Shown in pieces: positions 44,722 to 56,460 of a stretch of DNA of 64,000 nt (within the stretch, counting starts at the first letter, position 1; each line of letters starts with the position of its first letter). Below the pieces are notes generated by a model. That model was not told the origin of the DNA, did not search any database, and saw nothing but the letters and a program-made list of their open reading frames with translations. This stretch comes from Tricholoma matsutake (taxonomy: Eukaryota; Basidiomycota; Agaricomycetes; Agaricales; Tricholomataceae). The stretch lies in NCBI GenBank assembly GCA_026075535.2, contig AP026538.1, forward strand, positions 4,340,001 through 4,404,000. Reading direction: 5' to 3'. The translations under genes were made by a program, and so were the position numbers.

Positions 44722-47700
44722 AGGTTTCCCCATTGGTGACCCAGAATTGTTACAATGTATTAGTATCCAAGGAAACCCAGAGTAAATCAGAAAAGGAAAT
44801 CGAGGAGGAGTACAACTGTTGCAAATCACACAACAAAGAAAAGTGTCACATGTCATTTCCGAAAACCCCTAAATTCTTTATTCGCTCTGTGCGAATAGAA
44901 CCCAAAATCACCTTGACTGTGGGACTGAAGACAGTGGACACACATGCAGCTATTGATGTGGAAGTGTTGCTTGACAGTGGTGCTACAGGATTATTTATTA
45001 ATCGATCCTTAATTACCGGAAATGGTATTAACACACGCAAGCTGGCGCAACCTATAATGGTGTACAATATTGATGGAACAGTCAATCGTGGAGGAACTAT
45101 CAAGGAGGAGGTGACTATGGTACTAAAGTATCAGGAGCATCAGGAGCGAGCCGTATTTGAAGTGTGCGATCTTGGGAAAACCAATCTAATAATAGGATGT
45201 CCGTGGTTATGGAAGCATAATCCCGAAATTGATTGGAAAACTGGGAAAGTACAAATGACTCGTTGTCCTAAGGAATGTAATGTGTATGGGAGGAAGATGA
45301 AGAAAGAAAAAAGGAAAAAGAAAGAGAAAGAACATCCGAGGAAGTATTCTGTTACGATGGAGGAAGTGGAGGATGAGGAAATGCCAAATGGGGAAGTTCC
45401 GATCATGATTGAGAAAGAAGAGCAGAAACAAACCTTTAGAGCAGTTTGTGGAGGACAGTCGTGGGACAAGAATATCATGAAGGTGGAGAAGCCAGTGGAG
45501 GAATGGGTGCCAAAAGTGTATCATGAACATTTGTCAGTGTTCCAAAAGAAGGAGTCTGAGCGAGTGCCAGTGCGGAAGCCATGGGATCATGCGATTGAGA
45601 TGAAGCCAGGGTTTGTGCCAAAGAAGTCAAAGGTATATCCGTTATCTCCGATGGAACAAGAAGAAGTGGATGCATTCCTGAAGGAGCAATTGTGCAAAGG
45701 ATACATACGACCTTCGAAATCACTGCAGACGTCACCAATATTCTTCGTGCCCAAAAAAGACCAAAGGAAGAGGATGTGTACCGATTATAGGTATCTGAAT
45801 GAGTGGACAGTGAAGGATGTGTACCCCCTGCCGTTGATCTCAGAAATAATTGATAAGGTGGGAAAAGCCAAGGTCTTTACAAAATTGGATTTACGATGGG
45901 GATACAACAATGTATGAATAAAGAAAGGAGATGAGTGGAAGGCTGCATTTGCCATGCATTGAGGATCCTTCAAGCCGCTTGTCATGTTTTTTGGGATGAC
46001 TAATAGTCCCCCGACCTTTCAAAATATGATGAACGACATTTTCAAGGACATAATAGACAAAGGCATGGTAATAATATTTATTGATGACATTCTGATATTC
46101 ATGGAGGATGAAGAGAATCATGAAGCGATAGTGCAAGAGGTGTTATGGAGGTTGGCGGAGAACGATCTATTTTTGAAACCAGAGAAGTGTGTGTTTGGGG
46201 CAAGCGAGATCGAGTTCCTAGGATTATTGATCAGCCCTGATGGGATCAAAATGGATCCGATCAAGGTACAGGCGATCACAACTTGGCCTGCGCCCACCCG
46301 TGTCAAGGAGGTTCAAGCCTTCTTGGGACTCGCAAATTATTATCGTCGCTTTGTGCACAATTTTTCTAAAATTGCCACACCCTTACATAACCTTATGTGA
46401 AAGGGAGTAGTGTGGAGGTGGGGAGAGCAGCAGCAGACAGCGTTTGAGGAGTTGAAGAGGAAGTTTGTGGAGGGACCAATATTAGCCCCAGTAGATTTCA
46501 CATGCCCTTTGTGAGTGGAATCTGATGCATCCGATTTTGCTACTGGAGCGGTATTATCAATGCTGTGCGAAGATGACAAATGGCATCCTTGTGCATACTT
46601 GTCAAAAGGGTTGAATGATGTGGAGAGGAATTATGATGTGCATGACAAAGAAATGTTGGGGATAATACGAGCATTGGAGGCATGGAGGCATTATTTGGAG
46701 GGATGTACGCATCAAATTGAGATCTGGACGGATCATCAAAATCTGCAATACTTCATGTCTGCTAAAAAGCTTAATCGCCAGCAAGCATGTTGGGCACTAT
46801 TCCTATCGCATTTCAACTTTCACTTGGTCCACAAAGCGGGAAGCTTAATGAGGAAAGCAGATGCATTATCCAGATGTATCGATCATAAAAGGGGGGTGGA
46901 GGAGGACAATAAAAATGTTACCTTACTCAAACCCGAATACTTTTGCATTTGCGCTATGCATCAAGGGCATCTATTAATAGATAGCTCGGAAACGGAAATG
47001 TTGTCTAAAATTAGACAATGTTTGGAAATGGACGATGAAGTAGTGGAAGCCATGAAAGCTCTGAAGGGAGAGAAGAAAGGTAATATCAAAGGAGATGAAT
47101 GGGCTGAGGAACAAGGGTTGGTGTTGTTTTGAGGAAAAGTGTATGTACCGAAGGATCAGGATTTGCGAAGGGAGATCGTCCAGTTACATCACAATATGCC
47201 GATTGCCAGACACCCAGGAAGATGGAAGACGTTGGAATTAGTAATGAGAAATTATTGGTGGCCCAGAATTTCGAAGTATGTGTTGGGGTATGTGGATGGA
47301 TGTGATACGTGCATGAGGGGGAAAAAATTTCCAGAGAAACCTGCAGGAAAATTAATGCCGAACCCTATACCTAAAGTGCCATGGCAAGATATATCTGTGG
47401 ATTTTATTACTGGATTACCTGAGGCTCAAGGGTATGATGCAATATTCGTAGTATGCGACCGCTTTACAAAGGAGGTCCATATTATTCCTACTACTACAGA
47501 AACCTCATCATTGGGCTTGGCACACCTCTATCTAAATCAGGTATGGCGGTTACATGGGTTACCTGATACCGTTATCTCTGATCGCGGACCACAATTTGCT
47601 TCCACGTTTATGCGAGAACTAAACAACATATTTGGAATTCAAACTAAATTATCTATGGCATATCACCCGCAGACTGATGGGCAGACAGAGAGAATGAATC

Positions 47701-48542
47701 AGGAGTTGGAGCAGTACCTACATATGTTTGTCAACTACCGACAAATTGACTGGCCCAAATGGTTGGCAATTGCCGAATTTTCCCACAATAACAAATTCCA
47801 TTCGGCTACTTGTATGTCACCCTTTTTCGCGAATTATGGATATCATCCTTGCATGGGAGTAGAACCCAGAAGGGAAGTCAAAGTACAGTCGGTAGAAGAT
47901 TTTGTATCTAAGATGCAAAGGGTACAAGAGGAAGCAGAGGTGGCATTGAAGAAAGCACGTGATGACATGATGCGACACGTGGATCGTACTCGAGCATGCG
48001 CTCCAGAGTACAAAGTTGGTGACTTGGTATGGCTAAGTACCAAGGACCTGAATATTCCACAACCTTCAAAGAAACTTACAGAGAAACAAGTTGGCCCATA
48101 TGCGATCTCTAAAGTGATCTCGCCTAATGCAGTAGTGCTAAAATTACCCCAATCATTTAAGATTGATCCCGAGATTAACGTATCCTGCCTACGCCCTTAC
48201 CGTCCGCCCACTATTCCTGGCCAACAAACTACTCCGCAACCTCTGATAATAGTAGAAGGTGCTCCAGAATACATAGTTGAAGAAATTCTAGACTCACATC
48301 TTCGACGGAACAAATTGGAGTTCTTAATAAAGTGGAAAAACTATACCGACGAAAATAATTCATGGGAACCCAAAGAGAATTGTAAGCGAGCGCATAATGC
48401 GATCGCCCAATTCTTTAAACATAATCCGAATGCTCCGCATCGCATTGCGAGAATGGTGTATGAGGGGATGAAATTCCGGCCTTACCAAAATTTCACAGAG
48501 GGGACAAACATAATATTTTCTCGCCTGGAAGTTGAGGCATAA
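44628..48542 (+). pseudogene. gypsy-2 Pol: protease, RT, RNase H, integrase, chromodomain
   Basis: One main frame with five to six in-frame TGA codons (45915, 45960, 46398, 46513, 47130 region). Protease: EVLLDSGATGLFINRS. RT: FFVPKKDQRKRMCTDYRYLN, LDLRWGYNNV, FFGMTNSPPTFQNMMNDI and the catalytic box as FIDD (Phe-Ile-Asp-Asp, still both Asp). RNase H: ESDASDFATGAVLS, DKEMLGIIRALEAWRHYLEG. Integrase: HHNMPIARHPGRW...CDTCMRGK, core VDFITGLP, SDRGPQFAST and GQTERMNQELEQYL with the catalytic Asp, Asp, Glu kept. Chromodomain: YIVEEILDSHLRRNKLEFLI, KWKNYTDENNSWEPKENC. The stops sit where relatives have Arg or Trp. Probably inactive. Confidence 0.92.
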
Positions 48543-48553
48543 AAGGGGGGTAA

Positions 48554-48955
48554 TGTTAGGAAACCACCCCATTACCTAATAAACTTTCATTTTTATTTTA
48601 TTATGTTGAATTACGCTACATGACACCAAATGACACTACATTTTGATAGTGTGAGAATTTTATTTTGCACGCATCAAAATGTATGTGCATGTACGAGTGT
48701 GTCGGTAACAACAATGTACAATATATGTAACATAGTATATAAACCCTAAATATATGCCTAGGGGACCCCAGTTGTGTTCTCTTAGGTATTCCACCTACAT
48801 TTTCGGTGTGAAAGGCCTATCTCAACAAACTTACCTATTAATAACCCCTCGCATCAAAACCATCAATTTTCCCATCACGCGTGCGGATCCTGCCCCCTTC
48901 TTGTAGAGAGAACCCACATGGTCTTAGCTAGCAGATAGTGGGTGTCGCCCTAACA
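48554..48955 (+). repeat. gypsy-2 3' LTR
   Basis: 402 bp; preceded by the purine tract AAAAGGGGGG (48541-48550). Confidence 0.92.
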
Positions 48956-49840
48956 GCCGCACTGGCACCTATTTTCCCATCCATTCCTGACCTGTCTGTG
49001 AAAACTTTGATATCTGGACTGTCCTGTTGTAAGGATGCGATTGCCATCTCCGCATCATGCGCAACTTTCGTTGATACCTTGGGTTTCCATCTTGTATCGA
49101 ATCACACCACGTTGATAGTCTTGATTTTCTGTGGGTGGATGTTGTATCTGTGCATTAAGTCCTGGAGTGGGGTAGGGTGTTGTTTGACTAATCTGTTTGC
49201 TGTGTTTTGGATTGGTGGATGTAGCGGGTGGGTTGCCGGGAGTGTTGCCAACCACAATGCCACTCTCTGTCTGTGTTTGTCTACTGTGAGAGGGAAAGGG
49301 AGTAGATTCACCATAGCATCTGCAGCATCCATAGCAGTGGTCCTCATAGCACCTGTGATCAGAATGGCTGCACAGCATTGAATGGATGCTAGTTTGCAGA
49401 GGATCGCCTGTTTTGTTTTCCCCTCTTTTGTTCATTTGCCTACATTCTGACGTGGGGTAAGAAATATATCAGTGACGTATAGCATGCATGGTAAAGCTAT
49501 TGATGTGTATAATTGACAGAAGAACTTAGCGTGGATGCCTCGGGTTGTCTGTGCAATTCTGCTGAATTGTATACTCCAGTCTTGACCTCTGGCCAGTGCC
49601 ACTGTGCATTGTGGTTTCCAGTTGAGCTTGTTGTCGATGGTCATGCTGAGGAACCTTGCTGTCTCTTTCGAGGGGATGCATTGGTTGCCCAAGGTTAGTG
49701 CTCTTCATGGGGTTGGGATCTTCTTCCTGGGGTTGATCAGGTTGGGTACTAGTTTCATCGTGATGTCTAGTAACTGGAACTTTTCTACACCGAATTTGCA
49801 GTTGTGTAAGGTGGCCCATTCGAAGATGCCCCCGGTCCGG
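48956..49840 (-). pseudogene. LINE ORF2, C-terminal RT and RNase H part
   Basis: On the minus strand, from 49840: RTGGIFEWATLHNCKFGVEK, FQLLDITMKLVPNLINP, a TGA, ARFLSMTIDNKLNWKPQ, ALARGQDWSIQFSRIAQTTR, CQLYTSIALPCMLYVTDIFL (RT thumb region). Next come the linker DAADAMVNLLPFPLTVDKHR, then VAHDAEMAIASLQQD and KVFTDRSGMDGKIGASA, the first strand of an RNase H domain with its catalytic Asp. It is cut at the gypsy-2 LTR, and the rest of RNase H is absent on the far side. It continues the LINE at 51049-51134 and 54392-57133. Confidence 0.85.
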
Positions 49841-51048
49841 TGATAGGTCCACTGTGCACTCTAAGCTCTGGGAACGTCTCCAGAGGTATTGACGCATCAA
49901 AACACATGCTCCCCACCCCTATGAACACCACGACACCACTCCGATACTATTTTGATTGACTTTGACCGACTTCAAACCACTTCGAATGATCTCGAACGAC
50001 TTTGAACGATATTGCAGCACTTCAAACGCCTTTGGCTGCCATACACCTATCGCAATGCCCTTCGGATACACGCAGCACACCTTGTAGGAGTTAGTGCATT
50101 GCATATCGACCACCACCGGACATGAGGAGACACAACGATGAGATTTTAGGATGCGATTGTGGTGCTTTGACATCTTGATGATATATTGGATCAATGGGGA
50201 CAGGTACCAGTGATATATCATGCCTCTTGACATTTCCCTTCTTATCTTCTTTCATTTATTCTATGATTTGCAAAGATTCTCTATTGTTTTATATCTTGCC
50301 TCATGTATTCCTCATGTTTTATTTCCTTTTTAGTATCACTTCTCCCAAACATATATAGCCTTGTACTAGCTACTTAGAAAGATGGAATACATCGTCCTCT
50401 CACACCAATCGTCTGATTTAAGAGCTATTCTCTTGAGTCCAAGCATCTCGACTTAGTCTCAAAATTCAGTGTTTTATGCTGAATTTCCTCAAACTCCTGG
50501 TACTAGCTTCTCGAAACTATTGCATATTGTCTATCCTCTGTAGACACCTTTCTACATCCTCATAGTCTATCCTCAGCCACTGTCAAAGGCGTCTTTGTCT
50601 TCTATAAAGGCCTTCAAACTTTATTGCACCTCTTCGAACTTCATCGCACCTCATCGCACCTCTTCAAATACTCTTCGAACTTCATTAAATTTCCCTCGAA
50701 TGTTATCACAGCACTTTGTACGCCCTCGATTGTTATCGAACTTCTCTTGAATGTCATCGCAGCGCTTCAAATACTTTTGAACCTCATCAAACCTCATCAA
50801 ACCTCATCACACCTCTTCGAACTTCATTGCACCTCATTGCACCTCTTTGCACCTCATTGCACCTCATTGCACCTCATTGCACCTCATTGCACCTCATTGC
50901 ACCTCTTTGCACACCCTTTAGAGTCATTTTCATACCCCTGGTTTACAGTGGTGATATTAGTACCACCTTGCAACCTTCCTCTAACTAGCATTATACCATT
51001 TGAGCCCTTATTGTGGGTTTGTTTGGGTTTCCTGGTCAAGTATCATCA
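49841..51048 (-). repeat. LTR-A family repeat, copy 2, inside the LINE
   Basis: On the minus strand it starts TGATGATACTTGACC and ends GGACCTATCA. It splits the LINE between the residues CNIMN and RTGGIFEWA. The flanks CCGGT (49837-49841) and CCAGT (51049-51053) look like a 5-bp duplication with one transition. It contains a 10-bp tandem repeat. No coding frame is credible (the 188-codon plus-strand frame is repeat sequence). Confidence 0.7.
50760..50915 (+). repeat. 10-bp tandem repeat, CATTGCACCT unit
   Basis: Begins as CATCAAACCT units and becomes CATTGCACCT with occasional CTTTGCACCT, about 15 units. Lies in LTR-A copy 2. Confidence 0.85.
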
Positions 51049-51134
51049 CCAGTTCATGATGTTGCATAATTTCTTGTGGGTCTCTGAAAAATCTTGGCCA
51101 GTGGTGATCAGTGCTACGTTGTCCACAAAGAGCA
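51049..51134 (-). pseudogene. LINE ORF2, 28-residue central RT piece
   Basis: Reads FVDNVALITTGQDFSETHKK LC on the minus strand, split here only for length: FVDNVALITTGQDF then SETHKKLCNIMN. FVDN is the reverse-transcriptase catalytic box (usually F/Y-x-D-D) with the second Asp as Asn. It joins in frame with REWALL at 54392-54409 once the inserted LTR element and one duplication are removed. Confidence 0.85.
51130..51134. repeat. Left target duplication of the 3.26-kb LTR element
   Basis: GAGCA, repeated at 54392-54396. Confidence 0.88.
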
Positions 51135-51326
51135 TGGAAGGAAGCTGGAGCTTCCAACACTCAAGACTCAGAGGAACAGAAACATGTTAGGAACTTAGTA
51201 TAATTCAGGGGAGGAAACTAAGCTACAGTACAAGTACTCAAAGTATAGAATATATACTACTGGAATAACATGTGATAACTGTGATGCATGTGATAATGGT
51301 TAGCTGATGTAAGAGGCACTCTTACA
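51135..51326 (-). repeat. LTR (3' in element orientation)
   Basis: 192 bp, same sequence as 54200-54391 as far as read. Confidence 0.9.
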
Positions 51327-51648
51327 CTCTCTAATACTCCAAAAAAAAATGACTGGGGGGGGGTGACAAGGTAAATGCAATCATGGTAGTAATCCCAAAT
51401 AACTTTACATGTTCGCCAGAGCACTGAGTCATAAGTGTGGTTACAATGTTACGCTGACATCGGAGAGGCGAGGATGAGGATGAGGATTGGCAAGGACGGG
51501 CATGGTGGATGTGGATGGGGCTGGGACTTGAACAGGGCTGGTGGCAGTGTTGGGGTTGTGGATGGTGCTGGTGATGAGGACAGTGGTGGTGATGAGGACA
51601 GTGCTGGTGACATTGATGCATGGATGGTGACATGGACAGTCGACAGGA

Positions 51649-51767
51649 GATGTGGATGGGGCTGGTGATGTGGATGAGGCTGGTGATGTGGATGAGGCTG
51701 GTGATGTGGATGAGGCTGGTGATGTGGATGAGGCTGGTGATGTGGATGAGGCTGGTGATGTGGACAG
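51649..51767 (+). repeat. 18-bp tandem repeat, about 6.5 units
   Basis: Unit GATGTGGATGAGGCTGGT; five perfect units at 51667-51756 with one variant unit before and a partial after. It inflates the open frames here (HITSLI repeats on the minus strand). Confidence 0.95.
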
Positions 51768-54199
51768 GAGGGCAGGTGGAATGAACATGGTGGCGGGGGG
51801 GCCTGTAGAGGCCCGGCCATCGTTGACAGACCCATTGACAGCAACATGGTGGTAACATGGTGTTCAGTAGGGGGACAGGGGAATGGGTTGGGGTGGGCTG
51901 AATGCTGTAGGTGGTTCTGGGGATGTCGAAGGTGTCGTTGCTGACATGGCTGGGGTCTGAGGTGTTGGCGGTGGTGAGGCAGCTCGCAAACGGGGTGTCT
52001 GGGGCAGAGTGGTGTCTGCAGGCCATGCTGGGCATGGTGGCGGCCTCTGGGGAGCCATCTGGGGTTCACTAGGTGCCATAGGGCACCATTCTGGTAGCAA
52101 CAGGGGGGTGGGGGGGGAGGGGGGGGCTATGTACAGTGGAAGGGGCATAGAGGGCAGACAGTGGGTGTCCATGGGTGTGGACAGCAGGGGTGCAGGATGT
52201 AAGTGACAGTGAGACTGGTCATTTTTGGGGTTTGTGGGTGAGCAGGGGTGTTGGGACATGTTTTGCGGGTGTTCTGCTGGGTCTGGCCATGTATGTCATT
52301 GTTCCTGAGGTGTGGCTCACAGTCCTACATGGGGTGGAGCAGGTGATTCTGCTGTTGTTGACGGACATGTCAACAATGATGTGGCAGTTGTGTTGGGTCG
52401 TTCGAGGTGTGGGACAGGGAGCAGGGGCACAGGCTGGGGGGAGCAGAGGGGCCGGGGCAGTGGTACAGGTCATCGTTGGGGCTCATCGGTCTGGCAGAGT
52501 TGTTCCAGGGGCCTGTGACATGGTGGGTGCATGAAACATCGTGTATGATGTAGGATACAGGTGATGGAGAGGCGACTCATTTCTGGGGTGAGCTGGAGGG
52601 TTGGGACAGGCTGTGTGGGTGATCTGGAGGGTTTACGTCTGTGCTTTGTCATTTTGCAGGTGCTGAGTCTCGTTCTGAAACTGCTGGGAGTGGGTGAACC
52701 AGGGTCATCGAGTATGATGTGGCAGTTGCGTTGCATGGCTCAAGGTGTCGAACCGGGGTCAGGGAGCCGAGCTGGGGTGGACAGGGTGGTGTCGTTGAGT
52801 GGGCAACATGTTTCAATGAATGCATGGGCATGTATGCCTGCAACTGGTTTTGCTGGGTTGTGGACATTTGTTGTACATTGCTTGGGGCTTGGTGAGTGTT
52901 CTCTGGGGAGGTACCCATCATCTGGGCACTGGATATGGCCCTAGGCGCCATTTCAGAGGTGGTTGTAGCAGGTGTTGTGGCTATTGGCAGTTGTGATGTG
53001 GCAGAGGGACGGTGAGCCTCAGGGCTCAAGACAAGGGGCTGGGGAGTCTGTAGTAGGGCTGTATGTTGGCTAGGCAGGGTGTGGCATCATTTTCAAGGTG
53101 TTTGGGACTGGTTTGGGGCAAGGAAAGGGGTGGTGGTGGTGGTTGACAACGATGTTGGCGTCATTGATGGCATTGTCGACATGGCTGATGGGGGCTGTGC
53201 AGGTGTTGTCAACGGTGTCATGGCAGATGGCAGGGCTGGCAGTGGAGTGTTGAGGTGCATGGAGGGGTTCTGAGATGCATCTGGGGGTTCTGTGGAGGTG
53301 TCGGCACTCTTGTGTGCTGGCCGTGGCTCATTGTTCGGTGCCATTTGTCAACGTTGTTGGCATTGTTGATGTAGCTGGTGGTGGATGCACCAGGTGCCAT
53401 GGTGGGCTCATAGTGCATAATGGGGGCAATGGGGGCAAGCAGGTGGCAATGTGGTGGCATGGGGTGATGATGCCATTGACATGTGTCTCCTCATGGTTCT
53501 AGGGCAAGATGGGATGGTAATAAGTTCAGTGGTCATACACTGGAGAGCTCTTGTAGCTCTTGGTGAAACTAGATCGATGGTCATTGATTCAGGACTGAAC
53601 AGTGGTATGTTCTCCTTGTTCGACTCGCCCTCTATGGCAGTAATTGATGTGAGTATGTGTTTTGGATTTGGCATTGGATCCAGGGTCTGAAGTTGTAGGT
53701 CGCATGATGATATGACTGACAGCGAGACTGTAGGATATGGTGGAGCTGTAGGTTGTTTCTGAACAGGGGCCAGAGGAGACTCGAGGCTGGGGAAATGAGG
53801 GTGTGGGGATGTCAACGGAAGGCAATGTGGTTAGCATGTAGTTCGTCAAGGATCACGATTGTTGACCCATGCAGTGGGAAAAAGGCTGAAGATGGTAAAA
53901 CTATTCATGGCAGGGATCATCGTCAAACATGCTTGTGTAAGGGCCGAAACAGCCCCAGGATATTTGAACAAAGACCAGAGAGGTCTCGTGGGGGTGCAGC
54001 TTGCAGCAGGCAGGGGACTCAGAGAGTGAGTGAGTGTCGAGTGAGCAGGTAGTTTTGCATAGTCAAGGTACAGTGTTGGTGTGAAAAAAATTGACCGTTC
54101 TGGTAATTTAAGGGTCAGTGGGGTTTTGGGGAAAAGAGCGTGTGTGAGAGAGTAGAGTGTTGATCAAGTGTTGATAGTAAGTTCATAACAAAAAAAAAG

Positions 54200-54391
54200 T
54201 GGAAGGAAGCTGGAGCTTCCAACACTCAAGACTCAGAGGAACAGAAACATGTTAGGAACTTAGTATAATTCAGGGGAGGAAACTAAGCTACAGTACAAGT
54301 ACTCAAAGTATAGAATATATACTACTGGAATAACATGTGATAACTGTGATGCATGTGATAATGGTTAGCTGATGTAAGAGGCACTCTTACA
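54200..54391 (-). repeat. LTR (5' in element orientation)
   Basis: 192 bp; TG...CA ends; followed at 54392 by GAGCA. Confidence 0.9.
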
Positions 54392-56445
54392 GAGCAGTGC
54401 CCATTCTCTGTCTTTGGCACCTGGGATCTTCAATATATCAGCGTTATACAGGAGGTAACAGACGAGAATGGGTCTCCTTGGTCCAAATCATTAAGTACTA
54501 TGAATAGTTCCATTTGATAGTTGTCAAATGATAATGTTGTGCATCTGCAGCCAAGTCACCTCTTCATCCATTCCATGTATTCCTTTGGGATGCCCCTCTT
54601 TCTCATGTTGTGAAATAGCCTGTTGGTGTCAACACTGGGGAAGGTGCCTTTGATGTCCAGGAAGAGCATGGAGGTGACTTGACCCTTTTGCCATGCATCT
54701 TTTACCGTCTTCATGAGCATGTGGATGGAGTCCATTGTGGTCCATCTGGGTCTGGCTCCAAAATGGTTTGCTGGTAAGATATTGTGTTTCTCACACATGG
54801 TGACTATATTGTCCATTTGACAGCTGTTGAGGAGGCGGGCCATGCCATCTGAAAGGACGATGGGTCTCCATGCATTTGGGGCTGTGTAGTCTGGTTTGCC
54901 TGGCTTTTTGAGGATTAGTGTTTCTGTCATTGCCCATATCTGTGGGTCATAATTCAAGTTGTTAGTGGCATGGAAGAGTGGCATGAGGAATGGAACGAGT
55001 TCTTCTCTGGCATGTAATAGTACTGAGTTGGGTACTGTTCCACTCCAGCTCACTTTGAAGGGCTTCATCTTCAAGATGGTGCAGTGTACTTGTTCATCTG
55101 TGATGTTGTGGAAGGTCCACCTTGGCAGAGGGTAATTGTAGTTTTCTGGTGGTGGTGTCAGGGTGGTGTTCACTGGTGGAAAAAAGGTCTCATAGAATAC
55201 TTTGCCTTTACTGTCATTGTCCATCGCTTCCCATATTACCCGCTTCATTGCCTGGTCTTCAATTTGAAGTGTTGGGATCTGTACCCTGCCTGCATCAGTG
55301 GGCGGTGAAGAAATGAGCTTACTTGCCTGCCATATGCTGCTTTCATCCAGACCTTCCAGCCACTCCTCCCAGTGTTCTGCTTTTGCCTTCCATATTTTCT
55401 CCAAGTATTGGTTCCATTGCAGTTGGTATTCATCGTGGACTGGGTGTTGAGCATTTCTTCGGTGGTACTTGGCTCTTCTGCCAAGTCGTTGTGTCTTCCT
55501 CTTTTCGTCCACTAGTTCTTTTGACCACCATCTTTTTGAGTATGGGCTCGGCTTCCTCAATTTGATGTGCTTGCTGATGGCATCCTGTATTGCTTTGCTT
55601 AGCAGTCTGAGCTTGGTGTCAAATTCCTGTATGTTCTCAATTTCTGTGGGGGGAGGTATGTTAGTAAGGTTTGTTTTCAACATTTTTATCAGCTCGGGCC
55701 AGTCCATTAGCCAGAAATTGTATTTGGGCTTTGAGGCTGTCATACATGCATGGATATTAATTTGTGTTACAATGGGGAAGTGGTCAGTCTTTATTGGTCG
55801 TGCCTCATCATCCATTGTACATTTGATGATCTTGTCCATAAGGGCTTCTGTGCAGAATACATTGTTGACTCTGGTGTAGTTCCCCAAGTTGTGTGCATGT
55901 AATGTAGGGATGGAGGCTGGTAGGGCCATCTTCACATTATGTCGACCGAGCATGTTGAGGAGTGGTTGAGCTAGCTCTAGGTTTGTGCAGGTGAACAAAT
56001 GCGCGTTTTGCTCTTCATCCCAGAGTGGGTGGTGGCAGTTGAAGTTGCCCAACCATATGGTGTTCAGGGGACCGATGTTATATCTCTGCTTTTCTCGATC
56101 TCACATGAATGCAGATATATGTGTTAGTGCATTGTTGTTATTACAATCATTATAAATGTTTATGACTCGTACCATGCCGAAAGCTCCTGTCATTTCAATT
56201 GCGGTTAAGTCCAGATGTTCAAATGGGATTTGCTTCCACGAATCTGTTAGTATATTGGTGTTAACGAGGATGACAGACCTTGTATGTTGAGGGTGTGCTT
56301 TGTGGGTGCTGGAGTATATCGTGATCCACTGTCTGTTTGCGTGTGATTTCCCATTGAAATCCACATATGGTTCCTGTATTGTGCATAAGTCATATGTATC
56401 ATGTTTGAGACTTACTAGTAGGTCGAGCTGGCTTATTAGAGATTT
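54392..56445 (-). pseudogene. LINE ORF2: endonuclease and N-terminal RT
   Basis: Minus strand. The endonuclease (exonuclease-endonuclease-phosphatase fold) starts near 56445 with NTNKSLISQLDLLVS, then DLCTIQEPYVDFNG (catalytic Glu), GAFGMVRVINIYND, a TGA, LGNFNCHHPLWDEEQNAH (the GDFN-type motif, Asp as Asn) and RPIKTDHFPIVTQI (SDH-type motif as TDH). After a linker with RRAKYHRRNAQ the RT begins: ILKMKPFKVSWSGTVPNSVL, ETLILKKPGKPDYTAPNAWR, PIVLSDGMARLLNS, HFGARPRWTTMDSIHMLM and SMLFLDIKGTFPSVD. A TGA follows EWMKR where relatives have Arg, and there is a frame change before the 54409 end. Such elements nick the target and copy their RNA in place. Inactive. Confidence 0.88.
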
Positions 56446-56460
56446 ATTGGTGTTCTGTTG

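Larger units (their letters stand above)
42736..48955 (+). mobile_element. Ty3/gypsy chromodomain retrotransposon 'gypsy-2', near complete
   Basis: 6220 bp with two 402-bp LTRs (42736-43137 and 48554-48955), both TGTTAGGAAACC...CCCTAACA. The LTRs differ at roughly 7 per cent of positions and almost all differences are transitions, so it is older or more mutated than gypsy-1. No target duplication is found: CCATC lies before and GCCGC after. The right flank is LINE sequence but the left flank is not, so a deletion or recombination has occurred at the left side. Confidence 0.93.
51135..54391 (-). mobile_element. Non-autonomous LTR element (LARD-like), 3257 bp
   Basis: Two LTRs of 192 bp (51135-51326 and 54200-54391) are almost or fully identical and flanked by the exact duplication GAGCA. 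On the minus strand each LTR starts TGTAAGAGTGCCTCTTACATC, ending CCAGCTTCCTTCCA; a purine-rich GGAGTATTAGAGAG lies before the downstream LTR, which supports minus orientation. The 2.87-kb interior has no Gag or Pol domain, only low-complexity Pro/Ser/Thr/His-rich frames on the minus strand and an 18-bp tandem repeat. Near-identical LTRs indicate recent insertion. It must have been moved by a relative, perhaps the gag family at 1-1282, which has a similar palindromic LTR start. A diverged relative of the interior is at 60280-61330. Confidence 0.88.

Noticed and set aside
50633..50915. CRISPR-like array
   Set aside because: Units are contiguous 10-bp repeats without spacers, in a eukaryotic genome.
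50624..51190. 188-codon plus-strand frame
   Set aside because: Mostly the translated 10-bp array of LTR-A copy 2 (SLHLIAPHCT repeats) and then the antisense of the LINE RT.
51331..52069. Long minus-strand frames of 206-234 codons in the non-autonomous LTR element
   Set aside because: Pro/His/Ser low-complexity sequence driven by the 18-bp tandem repeat; different frames are open in the same place, as expected for repeats rather than a gene.
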